The notes below the pieces were generated by a model that worked only from the letters and a program-made list of their open reading frames with translations, was not told the DNA's origin and did no database searches. DNA of 64,000 nt from assembly GCA_934182605.1 (NCBI GenBank), contig CAKPRQ010000002.1:62001-126000 (forward strand). Reading direction: 5' to 3'. Shown here one piece after another: positions 50,747 to 59,872 of the stretch. The stretch comes from an uncultured Clostridia bacterium. Lineage in GTDB: Bacteria; Bacillota; Clostridia; TANB77; CAG-508. The position numbers and the translations under genes were made by a program. Position 1 is the stretch's first letter. The number at the start of each line of letters is the position of its first letter.

Positions 50747-52213
50747 TTACATTAATACTACTCTAAAAGTATAATAATCCTCAGTTGCAGTCCCTTTTGC
50801 TCTACCAAACATAAAAATTCCCGAATTTTCATCTGTATAATTGTTTCGACCACCTCTAACAAAAAAAGATGACTCTAAATAAGGATATATACACGAATCA
50901 CTATTCCATGCATTACTTCCAGTCCCAGAAGTTGAAGTTTCTAATATTGCATCTCCAAATCTTGTTGCTCTATCATTATTATATATTTTCCAATTGTTTA
51001 CACTAGAGTCTGAAGTTGAATCGTGTGGATATATTGTTACATATTCTGTACTTTTACTTTCTGTTGCAAAAGAAGAACCATATTCATCCCTATAAATTTG
51101 CCCCTCTGTATTTAATATATACGCTGCAACGTATTCAAGAGCCCCTCCATTTAAGTCATACACTCCAAATTCATTTCCTGTTGAACTTGCTAATACTCCA
51201 CCTGTTCCAGTTACAAATGTTGAGCTATCGTTTTTAGTAACTTCTACTCCATCTCTACCATATGCACTTTGTGTTAAATAAGCTACAGCACCCCATTCAC
51301 TATTTTTTAACATATGACTTTTGGCATTTCTGTTATAATGATATGAATTCAAATATGCATTAGATATTGTTATATTTCTCCAACTCGATACATTTGGTTT
51401 TGAAACTGCTCTTATACTACTGGTATTTCCAGCATTTTTAGTTAATGTATCTACCCCTTCTTGGTATTGCCAAGTTGTACCACCATTTGGACTACTTTCC
51501 ATACTCATTTCATATTTTGCGATCCAAAATCCTGATATATTTTCATTTGTACCTCCATTATCTAAATTTGTACAAAAAGCTGGATGTACAACATAATCCG
51601 ACATTTTTCCATCTACTAATTCTGGATATTTTACACTATATGTTTTTGAAGCATTTTGGTTTTTATTATTCACAAATATAATACTTATATTAGATGAAGC
51701 ACCATTATTTATTTCATTAGTTATTTTATATGCATACCTAGGTATCCATACCCAATAACTTCCATCCGATGTTTTGGCATTTGCCCATTTCTTATTAGAA
51801 TAATCATACCATTTAGCCCAATCTCCTTCTGAACTAGATGATGTTAATATTTTTTCTGTTCCATTTTCAAAATAGATAGCCGTCATACCAGACAGTAATT
51901 TAGGTTTATTCACATAACCGTTCCAATCATCTATAGAAACGTCACCAAGCAAATTAGTTTGTCCGTTTGTCTGTCCACTAGATATTAATTGATTATAATC
52001 ATTATTCAATTCAGTTTCTATATCATTTTGTATAATATTAGCGGTATTATAAAATTCATTCAAGACATTTCCTTGTTCTTGTAATTCTTGCTGTGAACCT
52101 TGATCTTCATCTAAAAGTGTCATCGAAACTCCAGCTAATATTACTAACACCACAACTGTTATTGTAAGTGATATTAGTGTAATACCTCTTTCACTTTTTA
52201 TATGATTTATCAT
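50747..52213 (-). CDS. Prepilin-like protein with C-terminal FGE/lectin-like domain (second)
   Basis: 488 residues. Prepilin leader SERG/ITLISLTITVVVLV with hydrophobic helix to about residue 33, coiled segment to about 75, then a domain with GSYWVWIPRYAYKI, GFWIAKYEMSME, FGVYDLNGGALEYVAAY and a final FFVRGGRNNY ... FRVVLM. Same architecture as the gene at 18490, but its 3' end has ordinary host-like AT-rich codons, so it does not look hypervariable. Probably a surface or pilus-tip protein (inference). Confidence 0.75.
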   Translation of the reverse strand: MINHIKSERGITLISLTITVVVLVILAGVSMTLLDEDQGSQQELQEQGNVLNEFYNTANIIQNDIETELNNDYNQLISSGQTNGQTNLLGDVSIDDWNGYVNKPKLLSGMTAIYFENGTEKILTSSSSEGDWAKWYDYSNKKWANAKTSDGSYWVWIPRYAYKITNEINNGASSNISIIFVNNKNQNASKTYSVKYPELVDGKMSDYVVHPAFCTNLDNGGTNENISGFWIAKYEMSMESSPNGGTTWQYQEGVDTLTKNAGNTSSIRAVSKPNVSSWRNITISNAYLNSYHYNRNAKSHMLKNSEWGAVAYLTQSAYGRDGVEVTKNDSSTFVTGTGGVLASSTGNEFGVYDLNGGALEYVAAYILNTEGQIYRDEYGSSFATESKSTEYVTIYPHDSTSDSSVNNWKIYNNDRATRFGDAILETSTSGTGSNAWNSDSCIYPYLESSFFVRGGRNNYTDENSGIFMFGRAKGTATEDYYTFRVVLM

Positions 52214-52287
52214 ATAATTTCCTCCAAATTGTTCCCATTGTTCTACTAATTACCATCCAAAATATTACGTACTTCTTAAAATATTTT

Positions 52288-52809
52288 CTAAGCTTCTGGC
52301 TCTACTATTCCATAATTTTTACCATCTTTTAATCTATAAATTACATTAACTTTATTAGTATCTAAATTAATAAATGTATAAAATTGATTTACTGGTTTTT
52401 CTTGTAGTCTTAATTTAGCATCTTCCGCTGTCATTGGTTTTATTTCATAATAAATTGTTTTTATTATTTCATTTTCTATTACTACTGGTTGTTCGAATTC
52501 TGCTGTTCTTATAGATTCATTAGATATTCTTTCTCTTTTTGTCTTAAATTTTCTTATTTGAGCTTCTAATATATCAATATTTTTATCTATTGATGCATAT
52601 AAATCATTGCTTGCAACTTCTGTTCTATAATTATCTCCTTTTACTTTAACTGCCATTTCAGCTATTTGTTCTTTCCCCTCTGTCCTAATAGTTACAACAA
52701 CATTTATGTCACCATCAAAATATTTTTCTAATCTTGTTAATTTTTTTTCAACATAATCTTTTATTGCCTCAGTAGCTTTTAAATCCTTTCCTGTGATTTT
52801 AATTTCCAT
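52288..52809 (-). CDS. hpf: Ribosome hibernation-promoting factor, long form
   Basis: 173 residues from ATG 52809 (MEIKITGKDLKATEAIKDYV); the longer frame from 52845 carries the GGGAG ribosome site. N-terminal S30AE domain to about 100, then EQPVVIENEIIKTIYYEIKP and a C-terminal dimer domain (EKPVNQFYTFINLDTNKVNV). Joins 70S ribosomes into inactive 100S pairs in stationary phase. Confidence 0.95.
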   Translation of the reverse strand: MEIKITGKDLKATEAIKDYVEKKLTRLEKYFDGDINVVVTIRTEGKEQIAEMAVKVKGDNYRTEVASNDLYASIDKNIDILEAQIRKFKTKRERISNESIRTAEFEQPVVIENEIIKTIYYEIKPMTAEDAKLRLQEKPVNQFYTFINLDTNKVNVIYRLKDGKNYGIVEPEA

Positions 52810-52908
52810 ATTAATCTCCCTCTCTATACTTATTTTTTTGAACAAGTGTATTATATAATATTTCTATATATTTTTCAAGTAGTTTTGAAGAAAAATTCTT
52901 GTTTAGTA

Positions 52909-53049
52909 GTAACAACTAAGCAGGTATTTGAATAAAGCTTGGTGTATAGCTATTTACAAGTCAAGACCCTGATTGTGTCACCCCAGCTATGTTTTGACTA
53001 AAAGTAGCTATATACCAAGCTCTTTAAAGATTATGACCTGAATTGTTAC
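52909..53049 (+). mobile_element. Hairpin MITE copy E (AAGCTTGG-stem type), perfect 8-bp target duplication
   Basis: 141 bp with ends GTAACAACTAAGCAGG and ACCTGAATTGTTAC, flanked by GTTTAGTA on both sides (52901-52908, 53050-53057). Stem AAGCTTGGTGTATAGC with its near complement; loop GACCCTGATTGTGTCACCC. Lies between fic and hpf. Confidence 0.9.
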
Positions 53050-53058
53050 GTTTAGTAC

Positions 53059-53892
53059 TTACTTATTATTTTCAAATAATTCTTTAATATATAAATCTTT
53101 ATTCTCTAATTTATCATTTTTTCCTTGCAATAAATTCTCAAAAAACATAATTAAATAATTATACGTAGGATAAATTCCAAGTGGAATATTTCCATAATTA
53201 CTTCTAACTAACGCATTTCTAAAATATAAACTTTTGTTTTTAAACATATAATTATTAATGCTGAAACCCATATTGTTAAGATATTTTTCAATAAACACTG
53301 CTGTTGTTCTTGTGTTGCCTTCTCCAAAAGGATGCACTTGCCAAATACTCGAAGTAAATTTTACAATATGTTTTATTAATTCGTCTTTATTTAATTTAGA
53401 ATAATCAAAATCTTTTTCTTCTTTAAAGTCGTAATCTAAATAGCTTTCTATATCTTGATAATTTACATATTTAACAGTATCTCCGTTTAATATATCCTCT
53501 TTTTTTGTAATATTATAATTTCTATAGTTACCTGCAAAATCATAAATATCTTTAAATAGGAATTTATGAATATTCTTTAAAGTAATAGGGCTAAAACCAA
53601 AGCTCTTATCTTCTAATAGTTGTGCAATTCTTAGAGATACTAAATCACATTCTTTCTCTTTTTGAATCTTTATATTATTCTGATTTTGTGTCTCATAATA
53701 TGTCTTTAATAAATTTTCTACTTCATTATATTTTAATTCTCCATTAATATTTTTTTGAGATAATTCTATTAAATATTTAGAAGGCTCTAAATAATCCACT
53801 TTATTTAATCCAATACCAGTATCCCAATAATCTTGTTTCTTTTTTGCATCATTTATTTCGTTTTCAATTATATAATTTTCTTCATCAAACAT
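53059..53892 (-). CDS. Fic/DOC family protein
   Basis: 277 residues. The Fic motif WQVHPFGEGNTRTTAVF is near 190-206, and the FLFKDIYDFAGNYRNYNITK segment before it is the usual Fic flap region. Fic enzymes transfer AMP or other groups to target hydroxyls; the second Gly of HPFxxGNGR is Thr here, as in many Fic proteins. I see no clear (S/T)xxxE(G/N) inhibitory helix and no antitoxin gene beside it. Ribosome site AGGAGGT. Confidence 0.88.
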   Translation of the reverse strand: MFDEENYIIENEINDAKKKQDYWDTGIGLNKVDYLEPSKYLIELSQKNINGELKYNEVENLLKTYYETQNQNNIKIQKEKECDLVSLRIAQLLEDKSFGFSPITLKNIHKFLFKDIYDFAGNYRNYNITKKEDILNGDTVKYVNYQDIESYLDYDFKEEKDFDYSKLNKDELIKHIVKFTSSIWQVHPFGEGNTRTTAVFIEKYLNNMGFSINNYMFKNKSLYFRNALVRSNYGNIPLGIYPTYNYLIMFFENLLQGKNDKLENKDLYIKELFENNK

Positions 53893-54070
53893 ATCACTAC
53901 CTCCTAGTATCTCATTTATTGTACTATATATTTATAAAAATAGCAATATAAGTTTATTATGATTTTCTTTGTTTTTTATATCATTCTAATAATCACCTTG
54001 ATTTTTAATATATTATGTGTTATATTTTTTGTAGTTTAAATTTAATTTTATAATTACCAAGGAGAACTTT

Positions 54071-54727
54071 ATGAATAGTTTTATATTAAAATTTATAGCA
54101 ATTTGCTCAATGTTTATTGATCATTTGAGATATATAATACCTACACAACCTTTTGCTATGGCATATATTGGAAGACTAGCTTTTCCAATTTTTTCTTTCC
54201 AAATTGTACAAGGATATTTACATACAAGAAATTTAAAAAAATATATATTAAGGATTTTTATTATAGCCATAATCTCACAAATCCCATATTATTTCTATTT
54301 TCATAATAATACCTTAAATGTTTTATTTACGTTGATTTTAGGATTAATATGTATTAACACTTACGAACGTTTTATAAAAAAAAGTAAGTTCTTAACCATT
54401 ACTATTATTTTACTAATTATGTTTTTAAGTAATTTTTTTAACTGTGATTATAGTTACTATGGGATTAGTATTATCTTACTTTTCTACATTTTTAGAAATA
54501 ATAAAATTATTATGTCTATAAGTTTTCTAATTATTTCTGCTATATATTATATTATTAAATATAATTTTTTAGAAACGACACAATTTATTTTGTTATATTG
54601 TTTCTGTGCATTAAGCTTAATTCCATGTTTATTATATAATGGAAAGCAAGGACCTAAAATTAAATATTTATTTTACTTATTTTACCCAGTTCATATATCA
54701 ATTTTGCTATTTTTTGCTCATCTCTAA
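54071..54727 (+). CDS. TraX family membrane protein
   Basis: 218 residues with about eight membrane helices. LKFIAICSMFIDHLRYIIPT with the conserved DH, AYIGRLAFPIFSFQIVQGYL and the final YLFYLFYPVHISIL identify TraX, an acyltransferase-3 relative first known for acetylating F pilin. In Firmicutes it occurs outside conjugation regions, with unknown substrate. Its end overlaps the convergent DUF5665 gene by 21 bases. Confidence 0.88.
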   Translation: MNSFILKFIAICSMFIDHLRYIIPTQPFAMAYIGRLAFPIFSFQIVQGYLHTRNLKKYILRIFIIAIISQIPYYFYFHNNTLNVLFTLILGLICINTYERFIKKSKFLTITIILLIMFLSNFFNCDYSYYGISIILLFYIFRNNKIIMSISFLIISAIYYIIKYNFLETTQFILLYCFCALSLIPCLLYNGKQGPKIKYLFYLFYPVHISILLFFAHL

Positions 54728-55015
54728 TATTTGAACAATATCACTTAAATATTCACCTATTACAGGAATGTTTAATAAAACTATTTTTTGCAAAACTATA
54801 ATTACTATAGCTGTAACTATAGTAAATCCTATACTAAAACCAATACCTCTGAATATGCCTGCAAAAAAGTTTGAAAAGAACATTCTTTTTTTGCTTCCTA
54901 AAAACATAGATATATCTTCTATATTAGACTTTTGTAACATTTCTATTAATTTTTCTATATTTCTATTTAAAATCTTTAACAAAATAAAAACACTCCTCTT
55001 AGATATTTTTTCCAA
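54707..55015 (-). CDS. DUF5665 family membrane protein
   Basis: 102 residues. An N-terminal helix (NRNIEKLIEMLQKSNIEDI), a short loop, and a membrane region at about 45-90 (FFAGIFRGIGFSIGFTIVTA). This arrangement with GIxRGxGFSIG is that of DUF5665, found next to xerD or other genes in Clostridia; function unknown. It follows xerD by 24 bases. Confidence 0.65.
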   Translation of the reverse strand: MEKISKRSVFILLKILNRNIEKLIEMLQKSNIEDISMFLGSKKRMFFSNFFAGIFRGIGFSIGFTIVTAIVIIVLQKIVLLNIPVIGEYLSDIVQILEMSKK

Positions 55016-55039
55016 AAGGAATGAATTTATACATAATTA

Positions 55040-55921
55040 TTATGCTCTTGGGTGAGCTTTTTTATAAATACCTCTCAAACTCTCATCTTGAAATTGCATA
55101 TATACTTGTGTAGATGATATGTCAGAATGCCCTAACATCGTTTGTATTGCTTTTAATTCTGCCCCATTTTGAAGCAAATGTGTTGCAAAAGAATGTCTTA
55201 AAACGTGTGGTGTTATATCTTTAGCAATGTGTGCTTGTTCTTTATAGTATTTTACTATTTTCCAGAATCCTTGTCTTGTTAATCTTTTTCCATTTACATT
55301 AACAAATAATGCTTTATTATCTTCATCTTTTATCATTATTTCTCTTGCTTTTTCTATGTACTCTCGTAACGCCTTTAATGCCATAGAACCTAATGGAATA
55401 CTTCTTTCCTTATCAGAAGACTTACAATTTACATACCCATCTTCTAAATTTACATTATCTATATTTAATGATATAATTTCCGTAACTCTCATGCCCGTAG
55501 CATAGGCAAATTCTAGCATTGCTTTATCTCTTATTCCTTTTAAATCTACGTTTTTTGGTTGTTCTAATAACAATTCTACTTCTTTTGAAGTTAATATATT
55601 TGGTACTTTTTTCTCTATTTTAGGTGCTTGTATATTTTCTGTTGGATCTTTTTTCACTTTTTTATTTCTTTTTAAAAATTGATAGAACGCTCTTATTGAA
55701 GCTAAACTTCTTGAAATTGTTGTTGCTTTTTTATTAAGTTCTGCTAAATGTTTTAAATAATCTTTTACTTGTTCATCTTTTACTTTATAAAAATTTAATC
55801 TATTGCTATCAAGATATTGCATATATTGTACTATATCTCTTTGATAAGATTGTAATGTATTTTCTGATAATTTTTTCTCATCCTTTATGAATTCTAAAAA
55901 AAGCGTAACTTGTTTTTCCAC
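55040..55921 (-). CDS. xerD: Tyrosine recombinase XerD-like
   Basis: 293 residues. Core-binding domain at 1-85, catalytic domain with Arg in YATGMRVTEII, HVLRHSFATHLLQNG (HxxR), LGHSDISSTQVYMQ (His and nucleophile Tyr). Resolves chromosome dimers at dif with XerC in most bacteria. It stands in a chromosomal housekeeping setting without att-like repeats, so an integrase role is unlikely. Confidence 0.88.
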   Translation of the reverse strand: MEKQVTLFLEFIKDEKKLSENTLQSYQRDIVQYMQYLDSNRLNFYKVKDEQVKDYLKHLAELNKKATTISRSLASIRAFYQFLKRNKKVKKDPTENIQAPKIEKKVPNILTSKEVELLLEQPKNVDLKGIRDKAMLEFAYATGMRVTEIISLNIDNVNLEDGYVNCKSSDKERSIPLGSMALKALREYIEKAREIMIKDEDNKALFVNVNGKRLTRQGFWKIVKYYKEQAHIAKDITPHVLRHSFATHLLQNGAELKAIQTMLGHSDISSTQVYMQFQDESLRGIYKKAHPRA

Positions 55922-56034
55922 TTTATTAATCCCCCCAATTATATTTTACATAAATTAACTTTAACGCTTATTATGTTATATCAAATATTTCATAATTTGT
56001 AAAGAGTTTTTTTAAATTTTATATCTAAAACATG

Positions 56035-56691
56035 TTAAATAGCAATAAAGTTTCTACATAATACAAAAAGATTAGTAGAACAAAAAACTTCTATTACAGA
56101 TGATATGATTAACAACACTAGTATTACGATTGAAAATACACTATGTCTTATTATTGCATATTTTATACCTTCTGAACTCCTATCTTTTACCACTGTATGG
56201 TATAAACGTATACCACTAACTGCTAAAGCAATCACTGCTGGTATAAAAATTATATTTTGTAAAAACATAGATGTTAACACAAATACAATTCCATTTGGAA
56301 TTCCAAGCACGTGCATTACTGCTGAAATAGTATATCCTAAACAAAATCCTCTAAATAGAACTATCGCAAATACTAAAGGTATTCCTATTAATGTAGCTCC
56401 TACAAACCACAAAGTTACTACTAATACTAAATTTTGAATTACAGAGTCCTTAAAAAGCTCTGCATAATTAAAATTATTATTATTTTTTATATTTTCTAAA
56501 AAACTATTAATATATGTACTTATTTCATTTGATTGATTTTCTGATAAGTTATTTATAAAAATTACTCCTATAATTATTCCTATTACAAAAATTATAGTAA
56601 CTAAAAAATATTCTTTAAAGTACTTAATTATGTTTTCAACTATCAAGTTTTTTATATTTACAAATATAGTATTTTTCCCTTTACTAAACAT
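56035..56691 (-). CDS. spoIIM: Stage II sporulation protein M
   Basis: 218 residues with about five membrane helices. NIIKYFKEYFLVTIIFVIGI start, a short outer region, FRGFCLGYTISAVMHVLGIP and the C-terminal helices are typical. With SpoIID and SpoIIP it thins septal peptidoglycan for forespore engulfment. Ribosome site AGGA, 7 bases upstream. Confidence 0.9.
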   Translation of the reverse strand: MFSKGKNTIFVNIKNLIVENIIKYFKEYFLVTIIFVIGIIIGVIFINNLSENQSNEISTYINSFLENIKNNNNFNYAELFKDSVIQNLVLVVTLWFVGATLIGIPLVFAIVLFRGFCLGYTISAVMHVLGIPNGIVFVLTSMFLQNIIFIPAVIALAVSGIRLYHTVVKDRSSEGIKYAIIRHSVFSIVILVLLIISSVIEVFCSTNLFVLCRNFIAI

Positions 56692-56911
56692 TTTTCCTCC
56701 ATACAGATTATTATTTTATCTTACATAATCTATATGAAATAAAAGTACATTTAGAACTTTTTCCTATAAACAAATTTTACCATTTTCTATATACTATGGT
56801 TAAAATAGTAAAATATTTTTCAACAGTATCTAGTAATTAATATATTGAAATACTTAATTATAATGTACGTATAAATCCTCCAAAAACTTCATACATTACT
56901 AATAATACTCA

Positions 56912-57076
56912 CTATCTTTCTAAATCCTCATCAACTTCTCTGTTTGTTAATCTTGCTTGAATTCTTGAATCCATCTCTTCCATTTTGCGCATTCCTGCTA
57001 CTGTATCTCCTCTTGATATTCCATTAGTTTCTTGACTTAACCAAGTAAGTGCACCACGTTCTTTCCTTATACTCAT
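56912..57076 (-). CDS. Small protein coupled to the HD-like gene (54 aa)
   Basis: ATG 57076 overlaps the stop of the upstream gene (ATGA). It reads MSIRKERGALTWLSQETNGI, then SRGDTVAGMRKMEEMDSRIQ, and ends DEDLERLike (VDEDLER). Charged and helical, no membrane segment. I do not recognise it; the tight overlap suggests joint function with the 180-residue protein. The 220-bp gap to its left (to spoIIM) holds nothing I can identify. Confidence 0.55.
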   Translation of the reverse strand: MSIRKERGALTWLSQETNGISRGDTVAGMRKMEEMDSRIQARLTNREVDEDLER

Positions 57077-57615
57077 ATTAAAATTCCCTCCATTTTTCTC
57101 ACAAATTCTTTAAACTGCTCTAAATAGCGGTTATACTTTCCTTTTAAATTTCTGTATTCTAATAAACATATAGCATCTTCTACACTAAAAGCCATTCTTT
57201 CTGGCCTATGCAATAACATACCACCAAATTGATCTACTAATTCTAAAACATCACTTTCTTTTTCTCTTTCTCCCAAATCTTCTGAATATCTACTATGTTG
57301 TTCACAAATCTTGCAAAATCTATCTGAGAATCCTAATGTTTTTAAAAACTCCGCACTCATCTTAGGATATTGTTTTACTTTATCTAAATTTTGCGGTGAA
57401 TCGTTTTTCTTACAGTCATACAATAGGCAAGCTGTTAATACTAAATTTTTATCTACATCAAGATTCATAATTTCTATAAAATATTTCGCTATTTGTGTTT
57501 TTAAAATTACAGAATTATCAAAAAAAATACCTGTTCTCTTTTGCAAATAGTATACAATCTCCATTTTTTTTGTACAGTTTTCTTCCGATAAAATGTAGTC
57601 TGCAAATTTTTCCAT
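57073..57615 (-). CDS. Divergent HD-fold-like protein
   Basis: 180 residues. LTACLLYDCKKNDSP takes the place of the HD motif with Tyr for His, and later KICEQHSRYSEDLG and VLELVDQFGG supply a His and an Asp at the expected spacing. This suggests an HD-type phosphohydrolase fold with altered metal site, so activity is uncertain. It has four Cys scattered in the core. An 11-bp repeat array lies about 137 bp upstream, at the same distance as before the pilM-pilN gene. Confidence 0.5.
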   Translation of the reverse strand: MEKFADYILSEENCTKKMEIVYYLQKRTGIFFDNSVILKTQIAKYFIEIMNLDVDKNLVLTACLLYDCKKNDSPQNLDKVKQYPKMSAEFLKTLGFSDRFCKICEQHSRYSEDLGEREKESDVLELVDQFGGMLLHRPERMAFSVEDAICLLEYRNLKGKYNRYLEQFKEFVRKMEGILI

Positions 57616-57751
57616 ATTATCATTCCTTTCCAGTTAAAATTTAAACTGCAATTTTAACCTCTTTATATATAGTAGATATACTAATATAATTTTCTCTCAT
57701 TTTTTTATATTATATTCTATATTTACAATAATTTCAACAACTTTTACAAAA

Positions 57752-57795
57752 TGTAATATATTTGTAATATTCTTGTAATATTGCTGTAATAATTA
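57752..57795. repeat. Second array of four TGTAATA repeats at 11-bp spacing
   Basis: TGTAATA begins at 57752, 57763, 57774 and 57785, with the same CAAAATG lead as the array at 2859. It overlaps the rnhA stop and lies upstream of the HD-like gene. Confidence 0.75.
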
Positions 57796-58230
57796 ATTGT
57801 TTTTCTTAATTTCACCAGTTGCCAATTCATCGCACCTGTTATTCCATTTATTATCTGCATGACCTTTTACTTTCATAAATTTCACTTTATGTTTACTTAC
57901 TAATTTGTCTAATTCTTCCCATAATTCTTTATTCTTTACCTCTTCCTTATTTGAATTCTTCCAATTATTTTTTTTCCAGTTTTCTATCCATTTCTGATTA
58001 AATGCATTTACAACGTATGCACTATCGCTATAAATCTCCACTTCACATTCATATTTTAATAATTTTAAAGCTTCTACTACTGCTGTTATTTCCATTATAT
58101 TATTTGTCGTATTTTTATTATACCCAGATATTTCTTTTATATTACCATTACACATCAATACAGCTCCCCAGCCACCTGGTCCTGGATTTCCTGAACACGC
58201 TCCATCTGTATATATTGTTACTTTTATCAT
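57793..58230 (-). CDS. rnhA: Ribonuclease HI
   Basis: 145 residues. Catalytic Asp in IYTDGACSGNPGPGGWG, Glu in MEITAV, Asp in YSDSAYVVN and Asp in GHADNKWNNRCDELA. Cleaves the RNA of RNA-DNA hybrids. Ribosome site AGGAGG. Confidence 0.96.
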   Translation of the reverse strand: MIKVTIYTDGACSGNPGPGGWGAVLMCNGNIKEISGYNKNTTNNIMEITAVVEALKLLKYECEVEIYSDSAYVVNAFNQKWIENWKKNNWKNSNKEEVKNKELWEELDKLVSKHKVKFMKVKGHADNKWNNRCDELATGEIKKNN

Positions 58231-58267
58231 TACTTTGCCTCCTAACTAATTTCTATATATTCTACTA

Positions 58268-58306
58268 TAGAAGAAAAAAAATAACAAGTGTTACTTGCTA
58301 TTTTTT
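58268..58306 (-). terminator. Terminator of tmcAL
   Basis: AAAAAATAACAAG / CTTGCTATTTTTT stem with a 5-base loop at the end of tmcAL; T-rich on the minus strand. Confidence 0.7.
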
Positions 58307-59530
58307 TACTATACTTTTAGTATAATCTAAGTTACATAAAGAGTTATATTCATATCCTAATGTATAAACATTAGTTGCAAATATATCAATGTCTAATAAA
58401 CGTTGTAAATTTTTATTATTATTTGTATCTATAAATTTTTTTACAGAAGTTATTATAGGTAATTTAGGATTTTGATTTGCTATTTCTGACAATAGAAATT
58501 CTCCATTTTTATTAAATCCTAATACTCTTATATACGGTTGTTCTTTCATAGAGATTTTCATATCTTTTTTTGTGATATTTAATAATGCATATAATAAAAT
58601 TCTACAAATACGAGTATATGTATATCTTTTTGATTTTACTAATGAAATTATGTCTTCTAAATTATTGTATGTATTAGCTGCAGTTTTTATTGTATTTTCT
58701 AATCCTTCTGAAACATCTGGAAGTTCTGCAATTTCTTGTACAGACATTTTTCTTAGAATATATACAATTTCTCTTTCATACGTTTTTAATGAAGATATGA
58801 TTTCGCCCCTATCAATTTTCATTCTTAACATAGTTGCAACATTAGCAGGCATAGTATGAGATATTTCATTAAATTTTTTATTAAAAATATAATCTCTTAT
58901 AGCCGTTGCACTAGCAAAATTATTTTTATATTTTGTATCATTATGTCCTACTTTTTCACGAGTTATAGTAACGCCACGTATTAAACTATGTTGTTTTCTC
59001 AAAGCTTTTAAATATTCTATTCCTAATATATTATTAGATTCAGATAACACATTTGTATATCTCCTGATATCGTTTAAATATAACATTAAAGCTTTTTCTC
59101 GTGCTTTTGGGAAAGAATTTCCTGCATTAAGTTCATGATTAAGCATAGTTATATATTCTTTTGGTTCATCTACTAGTACTTTAGCAATATTATCTAAAGT
59201 GTTTATATTTCCAACTTCACTTCCAAATGATACAAAATCTACTATTTTTAAACTATCTAATATTTTTATAGCACCATCTGCAAAGTTTTCTGCACTTGAA
59301 ATATTATAAATAGTTGGTAATTCTATAACCAAATCTATTCCATTATTTAGTGCCATTTCTGTTTTTGTCCACTTATCTACAATAGAAGTATCTCCTCTTT
59401 GTGAAAAATTCCCTCCGATTATACAAATAGAAAACTCTGAATTTGTAAGTTCTTTTGACTTTTGTAAATGATATAAATGTCCATTATGAAATGGATTATA
59501 TTCTGCAACAATACCTAATACATTAGTCAT
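58298..59530 (-). CDS. tmcAL: tRNA(Met) cytidine acetate ligase TmcAL (YlbM family)
   Basis: 410 residues. Nucleotidyltransferase motif IVAEYNPFHNGHLYHLQ (HxGH) at 7-23, IIGGNFSQRGDTSIVDKWTK, then VIELPTIYNISSAENFADGA and GVTITREKVGHND. TmcAL makes N4-acetylcytidine at the wobble base of elongator tRNA-Met using acetate and ATP. Confidence 0.93.
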   Translation of the reverse strand: MTNVLGIVAEYNPFHNGHLYHLQKSKELTNSEFSICIIGGNFSQRGDTSIVDKWTKTEMALNNGIDLVIELPTIYNISSAENFADGAIKILDSLKIVDFVSFGSEVGNINTLDNIAKVLVDEPKEYITMLNHELNAGNSFPKAREKALMLYLNDIRRYTNVLSESNNILGIEYLKALRKQHSLIRGVTITREKVGHNDTKYKNNFASATAIRDYIFNKKFNEISHTMPANVATMLRMKIDRGEIISSLKTYEREIVYILRKMSVQEIAELPDVSEGLENTIKTAANTYNNLEDIISLVKSKRYTYTRICRILLYALLNITKKDMKISMKEQPYIRVLGFNKNGEFLLSEIANQNPKLPIITSVKKFIDTNNNKNLQRLLDIDIFATNVYTLGYEYNSLCNLDYTKSIVKK

Positions 59531-59627
59531 TTCTGTCCCCCAAATATTTAAAATTTATACTACTATATCATAATTTTCATATATTTTCAATAGATTTACA
59601 TAAATTATTTGCAATTCGTAATAAAAA

Positions 59628-59775
59628 GTTACAGTTAAAGTGAGAAACATATAACTTTTAAAAATCGTGATATATAGCTATCTGCAAGTCAAGACCCGAA
59701 TTGTGTCGCCCTAGCTATGTTTTGACTAAAATAGCTATATATCACGATTTTATAAAGTACCACCTGAATTGTAAC
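59628..59775 (+). mobile_element. Hairpin MITE copy G (ATCGTGAT-stem type)
   Basis: Ends GTTACAGTTAAAG and CCTGAATTGTAAC. Stem AAAATCGTGATATATAGCTA with its complement; loop GACCCGAATTGTGTCGCCC and AGCTATG. No clear direct repeats. It fills most of the gap upstream of tmcAL. Confidence 0.85.
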
Positions 59776-59788
59776 TACTAAACAAAGG

Positions 59789-59818
59789 GAGACCTAGCAT
59801 TTCTGCTAGGTCATTTTT
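59789..59818 (+). terminator. Orphan terminator pointing to the plus strand
   Basis: GACCTAGCA / TGCTAGGTC, 9-bp stem with a TTTC loop and ATTTTT on the plus strand only. No plus-strand gene precedes it; only copy G lies upstream. It may also end the convergent methyltransferase transcript. Confidence 0.65.
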
Positions 59819-59872
59819 CAATACCTCTGTTGTTCTGCCGCACCATAATACATCGAGATTTGTCGACACATT

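Noticed and set aside
55040..55921. XerD-like gene as a phage integrase
   Set aside because: Length, full XerD motifs and sporulation/housekeeping neighbours fit the chromosome-dimer recombinase; no att repeats were seen.
59610..59791. 8-bp target duplication around copy G
   Set aside because: Flanks AATAAAAA and TACTAAAC do not match. The right flank is the reverse complement of the GTTTAGTA repeat at copy E, which is curious but may be a target preference or coincidence.
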